DNA of 64,000 bases from the NCBI GenBank assembly GCA_003344405.1, contig NOWV01000040.1, positions 62,001 through 126,000 of the forward strand, in the 5' to 3' direction. Both the position numbers and the translations under genes were made by a program. Numbering within the stretch: the first letter of the stretch is position 1; each line of letters opens with the position of its first letter. Below the pieces are notes generated by a model. It did no database searches. It was not told where the DNA came from and was given only the letters and a program-made list of their open reading frames with translations. This DNA comes from Trichoplax sp. H2. Its lineage: Eukaryota > Placozoa > Uniplacotomia > Trichoplacea. Below are positions 13,108 to 24,223 of the stretch, one piece after another.

Positions 13108-14762
13108 ATGGCGATCTCAATGGCCCCTACAACGAGAGAGCAAGCTTTAACAGCTGTAAGGCCAGTTGTACGCAGAATTTTTTTGTGCTGGACTTTCGAA
13201 TTAATCGTTGGCTTTATTCACATTGGCCTTGCTCTACCAACATATTACCAAATCAATTATGACGTTCGTTTTCTAGTCATATTTATTACTACGGGCGGCT
13301 TGGTAAGTAAAAGTCGTTAAGAAAAGATTTAATCTTATTATGATGAATAATTCTAAGAATCAATTTATTAATGTGAAAGCTAGCACTGTCTAACCAAACA
13401 TTAATATTAAATGGAGGTGACGTAATTTAATACTGATAGTATCAATTTACCCCGGCGTCGCCATTCAACTTGATTCGACAGATGAAAGAATAAGATAAAA
13501 TTGATTTTTGTTTACTAAAATCTTGGAACGAAACTATAACTATTATCAACCAACTTTATAATTTCCTATCCATCAACATCCTGTAAATATGTGTATTGCT
13601 TTATCAACTTAATTTCTCTAGACAATTTTTTTCAACATCCATTTTATCTGGAAGCTTAAGAATCATCGTGACCAACAAAGTCTACATGACATGGTAGGTC
13701 ATCATTAAAATCATATATCCAAGAAACACATAAATTAATTAAACTGATAACAATCGAATATCAGAATTGAGCCTTAATATTGATTTTTCAACAATTTTTA
13801 CAGTCATGGATATCCTATTTTCTACCGGCTTTAACAGCTTCTATAGCTGGTGTCTCAGCCCTATTAACCATTTTCCTTATGGCTAATTCAAATACTCAAC
13901 TCTCCGTAATACTATTTATATCGCAATCCGCTTCATTTGCTATTAATGTAGCGTTAAATTTTGCTGGACTATATGGATTAGCGAAAATTTATACAAAATT
14001 GAATCCCCAGGTAACTACTACTTTTGAGACAATATCTTCTTTCTAGCCAATACTTAGACGGATTATCAATAAAACTAATATTTACAGTAAAGCTTTAGTA
14101 CTAAGACAAATGTCTTGCATCTTAGTCTAAATTGACTGCAACATGTAATCTACATTTTAAAATACTGTATGGAGATGTATAATTAATTTATCGTCAAAAT
14201 TATTTTATAGAAAAACAACACTCAGAGGGCGATTGCACCAGCTACTGCTGATGAAGATATACAACTTTTAACGCAAAATCCTCATCTTAATCAGATGATC
14301 GAGTACGGAACCCAACAAGGTTTCGACAACGATAATACAGTTAGTGATCGAGAAACTTCGATTCAACCGTATCGAAGAGATAATGGCAGAGTACAAGCCG
14401 TAGTTTCCATAACCCGTGAAACTAATATTATTCATCATCATCATCGATATGAAGGAAATGCTACTAGACCCGATGTTCCACGTAGCAGAAATACACTACC
14501 CCGAATTACTCATTCTACCGTTGACGCTACCGCACCGGAATTACCTTCTGAAGAGGAGCATTACGGAACAAATTATGCCATCGAAAGGCACGATCCACAA
14601 TCATCGGATATATCAAGGGAACCTTTACAAAAACCCGTTCTACCAAATATTACGCAACAGGCACATGCATTGAATGCACCCTCTGATAATGTAAATAAGA
14701 ACGAGGACGGAGTTGGACTACCGTCATATAATGAAATATTTTCATCTCAAGAGAAACAGTGA
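13108..14762 (+). CDS. Four-transmembrane protein with C-terminal LPxY motif (paralogue B)
   Basis: Four exons: 13108-13302 (65 aa), 13622-13693 (24 aa), 13804-14010 (69 aa) and 14211-14762 (183 aa plus TGA), total 341 residues, all introns phase 0 with good donors and acceptors. Segment 1 lies after VVRRIF (about residues 25-45), segment 2 crosses exon 1/2, and segments 3 and 4 are in exon 3 (FLPALTASIAGVSALL, ASFAINVALNFAGLYGL). The long hydrophilic tail has a run of four histidines and ends in a block GLPSYNEIF followed by eight polar residues. Exon sizes 65/24/69 match 77/25/70 in the divergent gene at 5599-9844, and the tails share G-x-L-P-[AS]-Y-N-[DE]-I-[FY]. This supports a paralogous pair. 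The tail is 100 residues longer than in the partner. The LPxY could recruit a NEDD4-family ligase (inference). I do not recognise a named family. Confidence 0.78.
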
Positions 14763-14805
14763 TCAAGGGATGCCGTAGTAGTTGTTCTTGACAATACCGT
14801 AACTT

Positions 14806-14811
14806 AATAAA
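14806..14811 (+). promoter_or_regulatory. Polyadenylation signal AATAAA of paralogue B
   Basis: A canonical AATAAA starts 44 bases after the stop codon of the 13108-14762 gene, with a second hexamer (ATAATAAA) about 20 bases further on. The position fits a short 3' untranslated region. Confidence 0.5.
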
Positions 14812-17666
14812 TTATTTTCAAGTATATAATAAACATTTCTTCATCCTAAGACGAAAACGTTCAAAGATTATGCCATTTTATTATGAAAAATACTGCTTGC
14901 TACCTTAAATGACGGGAATCCGTTACTTCAATTGATGATTATTGAGGACATTGCATTCCAAATTAATTTAGAACAGCATTCTAATTTCAGTATTTTGTGC
15001 AAGCGAAGCTTACCTAACAATTTAAATCTTATTTATGTCTAAAATATATTTATTTCTAATAAATAGGATTAAATATCAAGCTATTGCAGATACGTATATT
15101 GATATGGATTGTTTAACAAATGACGTTAGATCACCAAATTTAATGGAGTGATTACGTGTCTCCGATTCATATTAATTAACTTTGTACACCTGTCCGCATA
15201 TATTGTTGACATTAGTTGTATAGTGCTTGCATTATTGTCAAAATCGGACATCACGTTCGAATTACGGCAGTCAACATTTGACCTTTAAAGAATCCCTCTG
15301 TTTAATTTTGCTTTATTCATGGCGTAGAAACCTTTATTGAAAATTCTTAACATCACCAACTTAGCAATTGCTTAAATGATGCATAAGAGGACACCCTTGA
15401 GGTGGTGCTAAATTTAGCGATATACGAAATATTACAGTGATTGCTAATTAATTGAGGTAATCATTGCATCATAAATGATACCGGTAGAATAGAATTAGCT
15501 CAGTGCTGATATCATAGTGGTTTGCAATATCATAAAACATAGTTGTTACAGGTAATACAAATGAAATGAAATTACAGTGCAAACAAGACCGAGGTAAACA
15601 GTTATTAATTAACGAATAATGTCTTTACTACACCGTGACCAATGTTACACCCTGTCGAATATTTTAACTTGCATACAATTCTGCACGGGCTTTTCGCTAT
15701 CATTTACAATTCTCTAGTTCGTAAAACAGCTTTTAGTTTTTGTCCTATTTATCAATATACATATTCATATATGAATATATTAGACGCTATGCAACATCAG
15801 CTAGTTGAGATTCTCTTCATATCATACTACAGCAGAATATTATTTTGTTGCATGTTTGATTGTACTGCAGTAAAATCTAAAACAAGAACTAATTATTTAG
15901 CATCAGCAAAGTTCATTTGTAAATTCATGATATACAAAATTGATTCACAAAGTGTATATACTGTAGCCATCCTTATACATCTAATGAATTTACAAGTGGT
16001 GTTAAATTATGATTATCATCTGTAAATTAATTATTTTACTATTCATTACATTTTCCAAGCACGTATATACAGTATAGTTTTTCCATTAGGAAATTTTAAG
16101 ACTACTTGATATACTGACTATTATTGGTTATTACTCATTTTAACAATAGCTCAGAGTACCGTTTCATTTCGAAGATATGATAAGCTCAGTTTACAGTAAC
16201 ATATGATATAATTAAATATGTGGTACCGATCCAAATCGTATATAATGATTTATGGTGCAGTTTGATAGGTCGTAGCTATACAGGTATGATACATTAAAGA
16301 ATAGTATTCTACTAAACTCTTTAGAGAAACATTTTCTTCCTTCAGCTGGTCAGTCAGCTTATGGAGCTAGATTAAGATTAAAAGGGAATAAGAATTTTTT
16401 TGCCATGAAGGCTCAATAGATTAACGCAGTACAATAATAAAATATTCAATACTTAATATTTTAGTAAGGTAGACTGCAAAGTCAGAAAGTCTACTACGAT
16501 TACAGCTTTCTCGTTTATACGCATAGTATGCTTATATGTATTATATAGAATATCTACAAAGAAAATTTTTACCTCTTCATTTTCCTCTAAGGTTTTGGAT
16601 AGGGCTGTCTTCGTTTCCTGAGCAACAGTCTGCCAGTATGAATCCGGTACTTTATCTAATTCATTATGTAATAAATAAGGAAATATACACCCTTGTAAGT
16701 AGATTAATAGAGGTTAAAGAAAAACTTAGCGCCATACAGCGCATTTTACAGTATACCAATCCTTTAATTTGTCTTATTAATGAATAACGATATTGAACCA
16801 ACCAGAGCATAGCATGTTCTCAACGTTCTCGATAGTAGCTGGTACTGTCATCTAGTGAAGGAGATAAAATGCATCATTTCAAAGTTGCACAGGAAATACC
16901 AGATCAGTACTTTCCTAGCTAGCGCAGTGGATTAGTAAACTACGACTATTTCTACTATAATTTATACGATATCTTGTAAAAATATGCAGTAGACGATGGA
17001 GCAGGGGTCGCAATGCAAACTATAAATCCTGATGAGTAAATTCTACAGTATCGGCAAACGTTATACTATAATACACACTGCAACAGACTTTTGGAGTATA
17101 AAGCGTAGGTAGAAGTTTGTACGATGGAGGTTTATTCCTTCAAAAGTAATTTAGGCGCAAAATTTCATTTCTTTTGAGATACAGCATGTTGATAATTAAA
17201 ATTTAGCGAATTCAGGAAACAGGCTTGGAATAACGTTACAATTTGTTTGTATCGGGCAACTGTTTGCTAGATAGCTACAGCAGACACTCTTCGCCATAGT
17301 TGACGAATCAACAAAAAGTTACGATGAGTAAGTGTTTGAGGTGATAGTTTCTACAATACATGTTCCTTCTTTAATGATACAGTACCAATTATAATTTTCT
17401 GTTCGCGATAAATCACGCCTGCGAGGGTGGCAGACAAATATCATCACAAGTGTCTACCATTTGTATCCTACTGTACATACTATAGAATTTTCTTGACTAT
17501 TTTCACGATCACTTGTAGTCAACAGATCGACAGTAATATTCAACTCCTACAGTTTTTATCGACTTTTTATCCTATTTTCGTCCTGTTGATAAACTACCAC
17601 AGATCGTACTGGAATAAGTAACAATTGGATACTTTGGTCGTTGTTATTAGGCAAGATTTCTACCTA
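14812..17666. other. AT-rich non-coding stretch
   Basis: No gene is supported. The longest frame (15642-16025, +, 127 codons from an ATG) has no recognisable domain, no splice context and a composition like the surroundings. In sequence this AT-rich, a frame of that size is expected about once by chance in a window of this length. Confidence 0.4.
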
Positions 17667-17817
17667 CCTGTTTATCATGTTTTGCTCGACGAGCACCACC
17701 AGAAATTTTGTTCTTTTTAGGAGGGTGGCTTGCTTTCCTTTTACGTGATATTTGATAATTATCACAGTTGAGTAATGGCAAAGGTTGTAAGACATCTCTC
17801 TTTCTTCTATTATGAAC
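17667..17817 (-). CDS. Orphan candidate exon encoding a basic, nuclear-localisation-like peptide
   Basis: On the minus strand an acceptor (CTATTGATAG is not used; the local ATAG before GTTCATAAT is) is followed by about 50 open codons and then a good donor AAACAG|GTAGGT. One of the two open frames reads SRKRKASHPPKK and later GGARRAKH, i.e. clusters of Lys/Arg typical of nuclear proteins. A second frame is also open, which lowers confidence. I could not find partner exons on either side, so this may be an internal exon of an unrecognised gene or a relic. Confidence 0.25.
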
Positions 17818-17837
17818 CTATTGATAGTTTAAGAACA

Positions 17838-19187
17838 TGGAAAATTTTAAAGCGAATGGAAGAGCACCGAAGCATGTGCTGGCAGCAGGGCAAGCGTGCT
17901 GCATGCCTATTTAGCTTTTACCTTGGTACTCAATATTACTATCAATAGCTTATGAAGATCATACCTCCATTCTATTCCTAATGTCAAGATTTTTGTTGTT
18001 ATTTGCCGTAGAAAACCACAAGATGATAAGGCGTTTCAAGATTATTCAAACTCTATCAAAGATTTTCAATCCACTACTTCTAAATGGAGCCAATCTGAAC
18101 AATTTCAAATCTCGCGCCTGTTTTATACCCGGTGGACGAGCCTTGTCCTACTGTCTTGTACTGTAGTCAGACTGATTCACTGTTACCGTATGAAAATTAA
18201 TACTGTACTGTATTAGCAAGGTTTAGTACTGTATCTATATTGGTACTGGATCAGGGACTACTAGGACGAAAGAGACTGACCGGATAGTGTACTGGACGCA
18301 CGGACGGATGCAAGCTATAGAACGATAGTAAGAAGTCTGTTGTGAAGACTATAGAAGTAAAAGAAAAAGGTAAATTTGAAAATAATTATTCATCTTTAAT
18401 TCTAACAAATGAGATACTGTACGCTTTTCTTTCTATTCATCAGGCTATACAGCGTTAGAATACGATTCGAATGATGTAAGTTTGATCTATGTTGGTTGGT
18501 GAACTGAGAAGATACTAAGGTTGAGTATAATGCTACCATTGTGTGCAATGTAGGAATAGACTAACGCGCATTACTGTTTGAGTAGCAATATTTTTTTACT
18601 ATAGATATCAAGCTCCGTTCATGGCGATGCTGTGATCAATGAAGGAATTCGAAAAAATTCCCGATTATCCGTAAACTTAACATAAAATTCAATAAACGTC
18701 CTGATATAAACTGCCTATGATGCAGCACTACAGTAAGCTCAGGCACGTTTAAAAGAAAATTTAGAGTGCAATAGTGCAAAACACTACACATCTACAGCGA
18801 TTAAAGAAAAATACTTTGACCTCTCAACTCTCTTGATGCAAATGGCTGTGATCTTGGTTACTGTACTGTCTGACATTGCCCCCCCCAATTTTTGTACGTA
18901 TTTTACTAGTCCAATAGCCCATGATTAATGTTAACGCTTTATTGATGTATGCTTCTATGAAATCTATCTGATAACAAGAACTAAAGTCATGATTGATTGT
19001 TATTAAATCATAATTTTCGCTATTTTGCAGAAAGTAATTGGTTGTTGTCTACCACTCAGAGATACTATCCCAATATTTTAATCCGTGTACTGTATATTAT
19101 TGTATTGCAATAAAAAGAATAGAGTATAATATTTTATTTATTTATATTGCCAAAAGGGCCTATGCACTGTACACTAGACCTAACTAT
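17838..19187. other. Non-coding stretch with GTAC/ACTGTA-rich patch
   Basis: No gene is supported. Between about 18150 and 18300 there are repeated TACTGTA / GTACTG words similar to the palindromic element at 10.3-11.35 kb. Short frames here lack domain or splice support. Confidence 0.35.
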
Positions 19188-19508
19188 CTAGGTCTGCTCA
19201 GGTTACACTATAAAGACAGCAGGATATATTATTAATATGTCTTCATGAGTTCTCATTCTTTCCTCCCATTACATTACAGTAGGCCGTTGATCAAATAGCT
19301 ACTGTCATTCACGATATTTTCAATCAACAATCTTGAAAGTCATCAACTATCTAGGTCTGTTCAGGTTACAATATCAAGACAGCAGGATGTATTATTGATA
19401 TGTCTTCACGAGTTCTCATTCTTTCATATCATTACATTACGGTAGGCCGTTGATCAAATATCTACTGTCATTCACGATATTATCACACAGCAATTTTGAA
19501 AGTCATCG
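19188..19508. repeat. Tandem duplication, 2 x ~160 bp, high identity
   Basis: Copies at about 19188-19345 and 19348-19508 share long blocks in the same order: 'ctatctaggtctg.tcaggtt', 'gacagcaggat.tattatt', 'atgtcttca.gagttctcat', 'gtaggccgttgatcaaata' and 'ctactgtcattcacgatatt'. They differ by scattered substitutions only, so the duplication is fairly recent compared with other arrays in the window. Confidence 0.85.
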
Positions 19509-20768
19509 ATGCGTTGAAAATGAGCAAAATGTTGACTTATTTGGCTATGCAGTCTAGAAATTCCTTACATATTGTATGACATTTATTTGAACTTTGCACT
19601 GTGTTTTCAGAAAGTTCTCCCTGTTTATTGAAATTATTTCAGTATGGGATAGAGTACTGGGATTGCATTGATCTTTCTGCTGTCAGTCAGTATCCAGCTG
19701 CGACTTGATACTGTCGATTCCTGTAGACTAAATTTTGGTAATCTTAAAAGGTCGACAACTAAATCTGATTGTTTTCTTGTTGTTATTGTTGCAACAAATG
19801 TTCCTATAAATTACAGTAATTATCAATTTTATGCAAGCTTAGTTAATTAATATTATTAGTCATGGAGGTTGTTTTTACCTCTATGGAATGAGGTATTGAA
19901 GTGACTTGTTGTACAGAATAGCCCTTATAAATTGCAATTACATAGCATACGTATGCCATACAGTCTATACCACCAAGCGGTAGCAATTAGGGGAATTAAT
20001 GGATTTTGACCATAAATTTTGAAATACTACATGTGTTTGGTAGATGGTTACATCAAGGCTTGTATAGTGGGTTCTAGCTTCTACATTATTATATTTTTTT
20101 ATGATACGTACTAGAGGGCAATAAATGCAAACCAACACATTCAACATAAGGTCGCAGGCGAAAGGCTTGGCGTTAGAGTATTGCATTTTATAATTGCAAA
20201 TGACATATTACAAATTTTATCAATAATATCATTAATACGCGTATTCTAATTATTGACAAGTATTTGTATAAGACGCATGCCACTAATATGGTTAAAATCC
20301 TGTTATGCTATAAAACATACAATGCGTACGGTATATAAAATATCTAGCGACTGAATTAGCACATCAGTATTACTTTATAACATGGACTTCTAGTCTATGC
20401 TTTATGACAGCTCTAACCAAGTAGAATAGTTCACAACTGCCTGTTGAACTTGAGTTCGTAAATCCGTAACCCATAAGTTATATTTCTTTGGCTAAATAAT
20501 ATGATAAGGATATCAATATTTTACTGCTTAAATATCGTATTTATAGGATTAAATGTTTGAATGCTATACCAAAATGACCTCTTATCAATTATACAACTTA
20601 ATTTTACAACATATTCGCACAATTTCACCAACAATGATAACATCACTAATATTGTATTGCAGATATAATAGAATGTCATCATTTTAACTGGAAATGCATC
20701 TAAAATCATCAATTGTAGTCGACGGTAAATTATAAATTTAGATAGACACCATAAATGGACACTAAAGA
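19509..20768. other. Non-coding stretch downstream of the hot-dog gene
   Basis: No gene is supported. The right end is expected to be 3' untranslated sequence of the minus-strand gene ending at 20769. One TACGCGTA palindrome is at 20236-20243. Frames at 19965-20186 and 20521-20712 (-) have no supporting features. Confidence 0.4.
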
Positions 20769-23018
20769 TTATAATTTTGGTTGAAAACTCATCCAGTCAT
20801 CCCGAATCGTCGCTGTCATATAAAATACATCTTGTTGGTGATGTTTTATTAGAAATTGTAAAGTATTATCTTCACTGTCCTGCCATGTGAAAACGTCCAA
20901 TATTTGATGCTCAAACGATTCAGCGTAATAATTTGATTGCAAATCAGTTAAGCATGACGGATTAAAGTCATGACCAAAATCGGTATGATATGCTTTTAGT
21001 TGATTTCTAACTACATGGCTTGCAGCGTTAAGGGAATTGCAAAGGTATACCGTCTGATTTGTATGAAAATTCTCATCAATATCATCAAATCTTGATTCAA
21101 ATCGATACTTGCAAGCTTTACTGGGGATTTCTGCTGGAATATTCATCTATAAAAGAAAAATTGATCATGAAATAGATTGCAAGAATAGTCGGCTACATAA
21201 CGATTCGTTACTACTAAATTTACCTTAATAAATTAAATTACATTAAATACAGTAGAGTAGCGTTAAGTTGTTATACCTACGGTATATTAATACTATATTG
21301 GCAATAAATGCTTTGGTGATATTACTTTTAGTCAATCAAAATAACAAATGCATGAGACGACTACCTGGAAAATTTTCTTACCTTACGTAGATCTACTTTA
21401 TTAAATAAATTTCTATATCTCTTTTTATGCCAAGGAGGTAATACTTTAAGCTTGCCATCAAACATACAGACAATTTTGGTAAAGACATTGAGCAAACAGT
21501 GAGACCGATGATATACGTTCTGATTGAACGTAAAAGACGTATTACCGAAGGCTGCCACTTTCACTTCATGTTGTAAGACTGCGTTCGGAGGTATAGCGAA
21601 AAAGTGTTTGTGGACATGAAGGTTCTGTCTAACGGTGAGATACCTGGCACCTTTTGATACTTGTGTCAACGATGCTAAATCTTCATAATGAAGCATGGAA
21701 GTATTAATGTCTCCAATCATTCTCATGAATGCATTTAAATGCGGATTGCCAAATCGATCCCTGTATAAAGAACAGTGAGAGGTTGGTACAACGCGACAGT
21801 TATCTTCATAATATATTATCGGGACAGAACCAAAGGGTACAATAGCGGCATTCACTTTTGAGTTTAATTTGATGGACGCTCGACAAATGTGGTTCGACGA
21901 TTGAGTCAGTAAAAAATTGAGGGTATTATTATCTTCTCTATCTCTAGTCTGCCAGATATATACCTTGATATCTCCATAAGAAGCAACATTCATAAGATGA
22001 AGTTGTACGTGTTCTATCCGAAGGAGATCATACAGATCATTAATATCTTTCAGTTTTTTATCATTCATGGCATGACAAGCAGCGTGTTGGCAGAAAATCA
22101 GTAAGTTGTTCAATCTTATTGACTGATTAGCGTCCAGATCACTGGGGCGAATCGTAATTGAGTAAGAATAATTGTGCTGTTTATTATGTATGTGCCGGTA
22201 TTCCTGACCATGGACAGTCTATAGGAGCAAAAAGAGATGATTTTTATTACAAACATCAACAGGACGTTAGAATTCCACCTACTACAGTATGACAAAGCCA
22301 AGAGTCAGTGTTTAACAGGTGGACAGTATGAGATCGTAGAACTGCATGCAAAAGATGGTAGATCCTCCCATAACATAAAACTCTACTTTTAGTAATACTA
22401 CTCCTACTCCACGCAAAATCATATTCTATCCAGGTAAATTATGATAGATGCATCAATATCACTTTTCAGATAGATTGTGTGATAGGATTACGTTGGTACG
22501 GTTTAGTAAAGTAGCTATGAGTATCCACTTTACAATTTTTTTCACCAAGCTAACCTACGTGAATGCGTTGCATTAAAGGTAAATGACATAAAATAGCATC
22601 CACCTACCTCGTTTGTTAATAAAAATTTTTCAACCGGCGACATGGGTACCTTAATCATCTTGATGAAGCATATTTGCTCATCTTGTTTGCGTTTATTCGA
22701 CGGCCATATTCTACAGGTGAAGTATCTTGATGCGATTTTTTCACTTTCCAATTTAATCAATACATCATACGAACTACCAAACTGGCAGCGATTAAATGAT
22801 GGCGATAATGTTATGTCAGTACTTGAAAGAATCCATCGTTGATTGTACAACTCGCTATCATCGACGTTACTTTCATTATGGCAATTAAATCGATCAAAAT
22901 GTTGTTCAATTTGACTATCGATAAAAGCTAACACATTATCCACTCGCAGAGTACCACATCGATTGACAGCATATCCAAGATTCGTTATGGACTTTAATTC
23001 AACTTGAACTTGCATCAT
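20769..23018 (-). CDS. Quadruple hot-dog, thioesterase-like protein (unrecognised family)
   Basis: Three phase-0 exons on the minus strand: 23018-22608 (137 aa), 22218-21382 (279 aa) and 21146-20769 (125 aa plus stop), total 541 residues. The protein reads as four similar blocks, A1-B1-A2-B2. B1 (start of exon 2, YSITIRPSDLDAN then NNLLIFCQHAACHA) and B2 (exon 3, YRFESRFDDIDEN then NSLNAASHVV) align with each other and with the start of hot-dog acyl-CoA/ACP thioesterases; both continue to a similar D-x-x-x-W-x-x-x-x-x-x-N-T-L-x-F-L strand region. A1 and A2 share G-x-x-x-x-x-N-x-x-x-x-x-x-D near their start and a [FY]-x-x-x-V-x-[IV] strand later. The polar His/Asn of the hot-dog helix start is present in A2 (GNPHLN) and B2 (ENFHTN) but replaced in A1 and B1. 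Likely role: acyl-thioester hydrolysis or binding in the cytosol; substrate unknown. No targeting signal is evident. Confidence 0.7.
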
Positions 23019-23729
23019 GGAAAATCACAATCCTTCCTAATGGCAGGATATCAACTCTCAGCTAGACGACTTGTACACTTTTACTCAACAGCAACAGTAA
23101 AATCCAAGCTTCAACAAAAAAAATCTCAACCCACTGCCGATCACAATCCTATAGCATGGACCTAGCAACGTCTACAATAGGTTCCAGTTCTACTTATCAA
23201 TAATCGACGAGCCAATTAGATATTTATTGGCAATTGATTGAATTCCTCTACAGCTTTCTTCTATACGTATCCAATGGGAAAAAGTATCGCCAAGATTAGC
23301 CTGTACCCAGGAAAAGGCAAATTTATAGCATTCTCCGCTTAATTATAATAATAACTGGAGATGTGTTGGGGCATACCATAGGGGTAACGGAATCACGTCG
23401 ATTCGCGATACGACACACCCATAGGTGACGATGCAGCTGGTTGCACTTATATGGGATAGACTCCCCGCCTATGCCCGAAATGGGCGCTGTATAATAGTTT
23501 GTATGTGATAGTTTTTTTTACCGTAAACTATGTTATATTATTCCGTCTATGGATGGGGATGATCGAATTTTGTAGACAATATTTGATTGTCATCGAGAGA
23601 GACAACAAGATTGATTTACAATTGGGAGTAAATAACGAGATTGACAGAGCCAACAGGAACTAATCAAGTGCAACAACGGAGAGAAATAAGCGATACCACC
23701 AACTGATTATAGGAGAGTTAGTTCTAGCT
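23019..23729. promoter_or_regulatory. Upstream region of the hot-dog gene
   Basis: Sequence upstream of the minus-strand ATG at 23018. No exon is supported here. It should contain that gene's promoter; no specific element can be named. Confidence 0.3.
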
Positions 23730-24223
23730 ATGGTTGAGCAATCTGACTGGGTAGGAATAGCGAGCTTGTTTGCTATTGCTTATTTACAGACTTTAGCTAG
23801 CATACTACACTACAATCACGTTTACACTTTAGAAATGAACGATTCTGGTAGGATTTTTTTGATCCTATCGAAATACTCGTAGGTTGGCTATACCATTGCA
23901 CAATTTGCTAAATAATTCAATTCAATATCATCATACTTGGATTACTATCGCATCGATATCTTATATACTGTAGGTTTGATCGAAGCTGGTCATCAATAGA
24001 TCAGTCTATTCGTGTAATAGTATAGTGCGCAATGATATGCTTATTTTGCATTCGGTTTACCATCAAGCTATTGATATCCTCAACTGAAGTAGGTATGATG
24101 TAGTGGCCGATGTACAGCAGGATTTATATCACTTGTCTGGGATTTTCCTTTTCAGATTTGAAACCAAAATTAGTGCCGGAATCTTTCATACAAAGCAATA
24201 AAGTAATTATGGGCTTTAAACAC
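23730..24223 (+). CDS. Possible two-exon small membrane or secreted protein (62 aa)
   Basis: An ATG at 23730 opens a frame with a hydrophobic stretch near its start (IASLFAIAYLQTLASIL). A donor TCTG|GTAGGA lies at 23853, and a strong acceptor (ttttccttttcag) at 24155 restores the frame, giving DLKPKLVPESF and a stop TAG near 24223. The spliced product would be about 62 residues with an N-terminal signal peptide or anchor. An AATAAA lies inside the last codons (about 24199). Nothing homologous is recognised; it could be a chance combination of splice-like sites. Confidence 0.3.

Noticed and set aside
14416-14673. 85-codon plus-strand frame
   Set aside because: Out-of-frame shadow of the last exon of the four-segment gene at 13108-14762.
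15642-16025. 127-codon plus-strand open frame
   Set aside because: No domain, splice context or composition signal; frames of this length are expected about once by chance in AT-rich DNA of this size.
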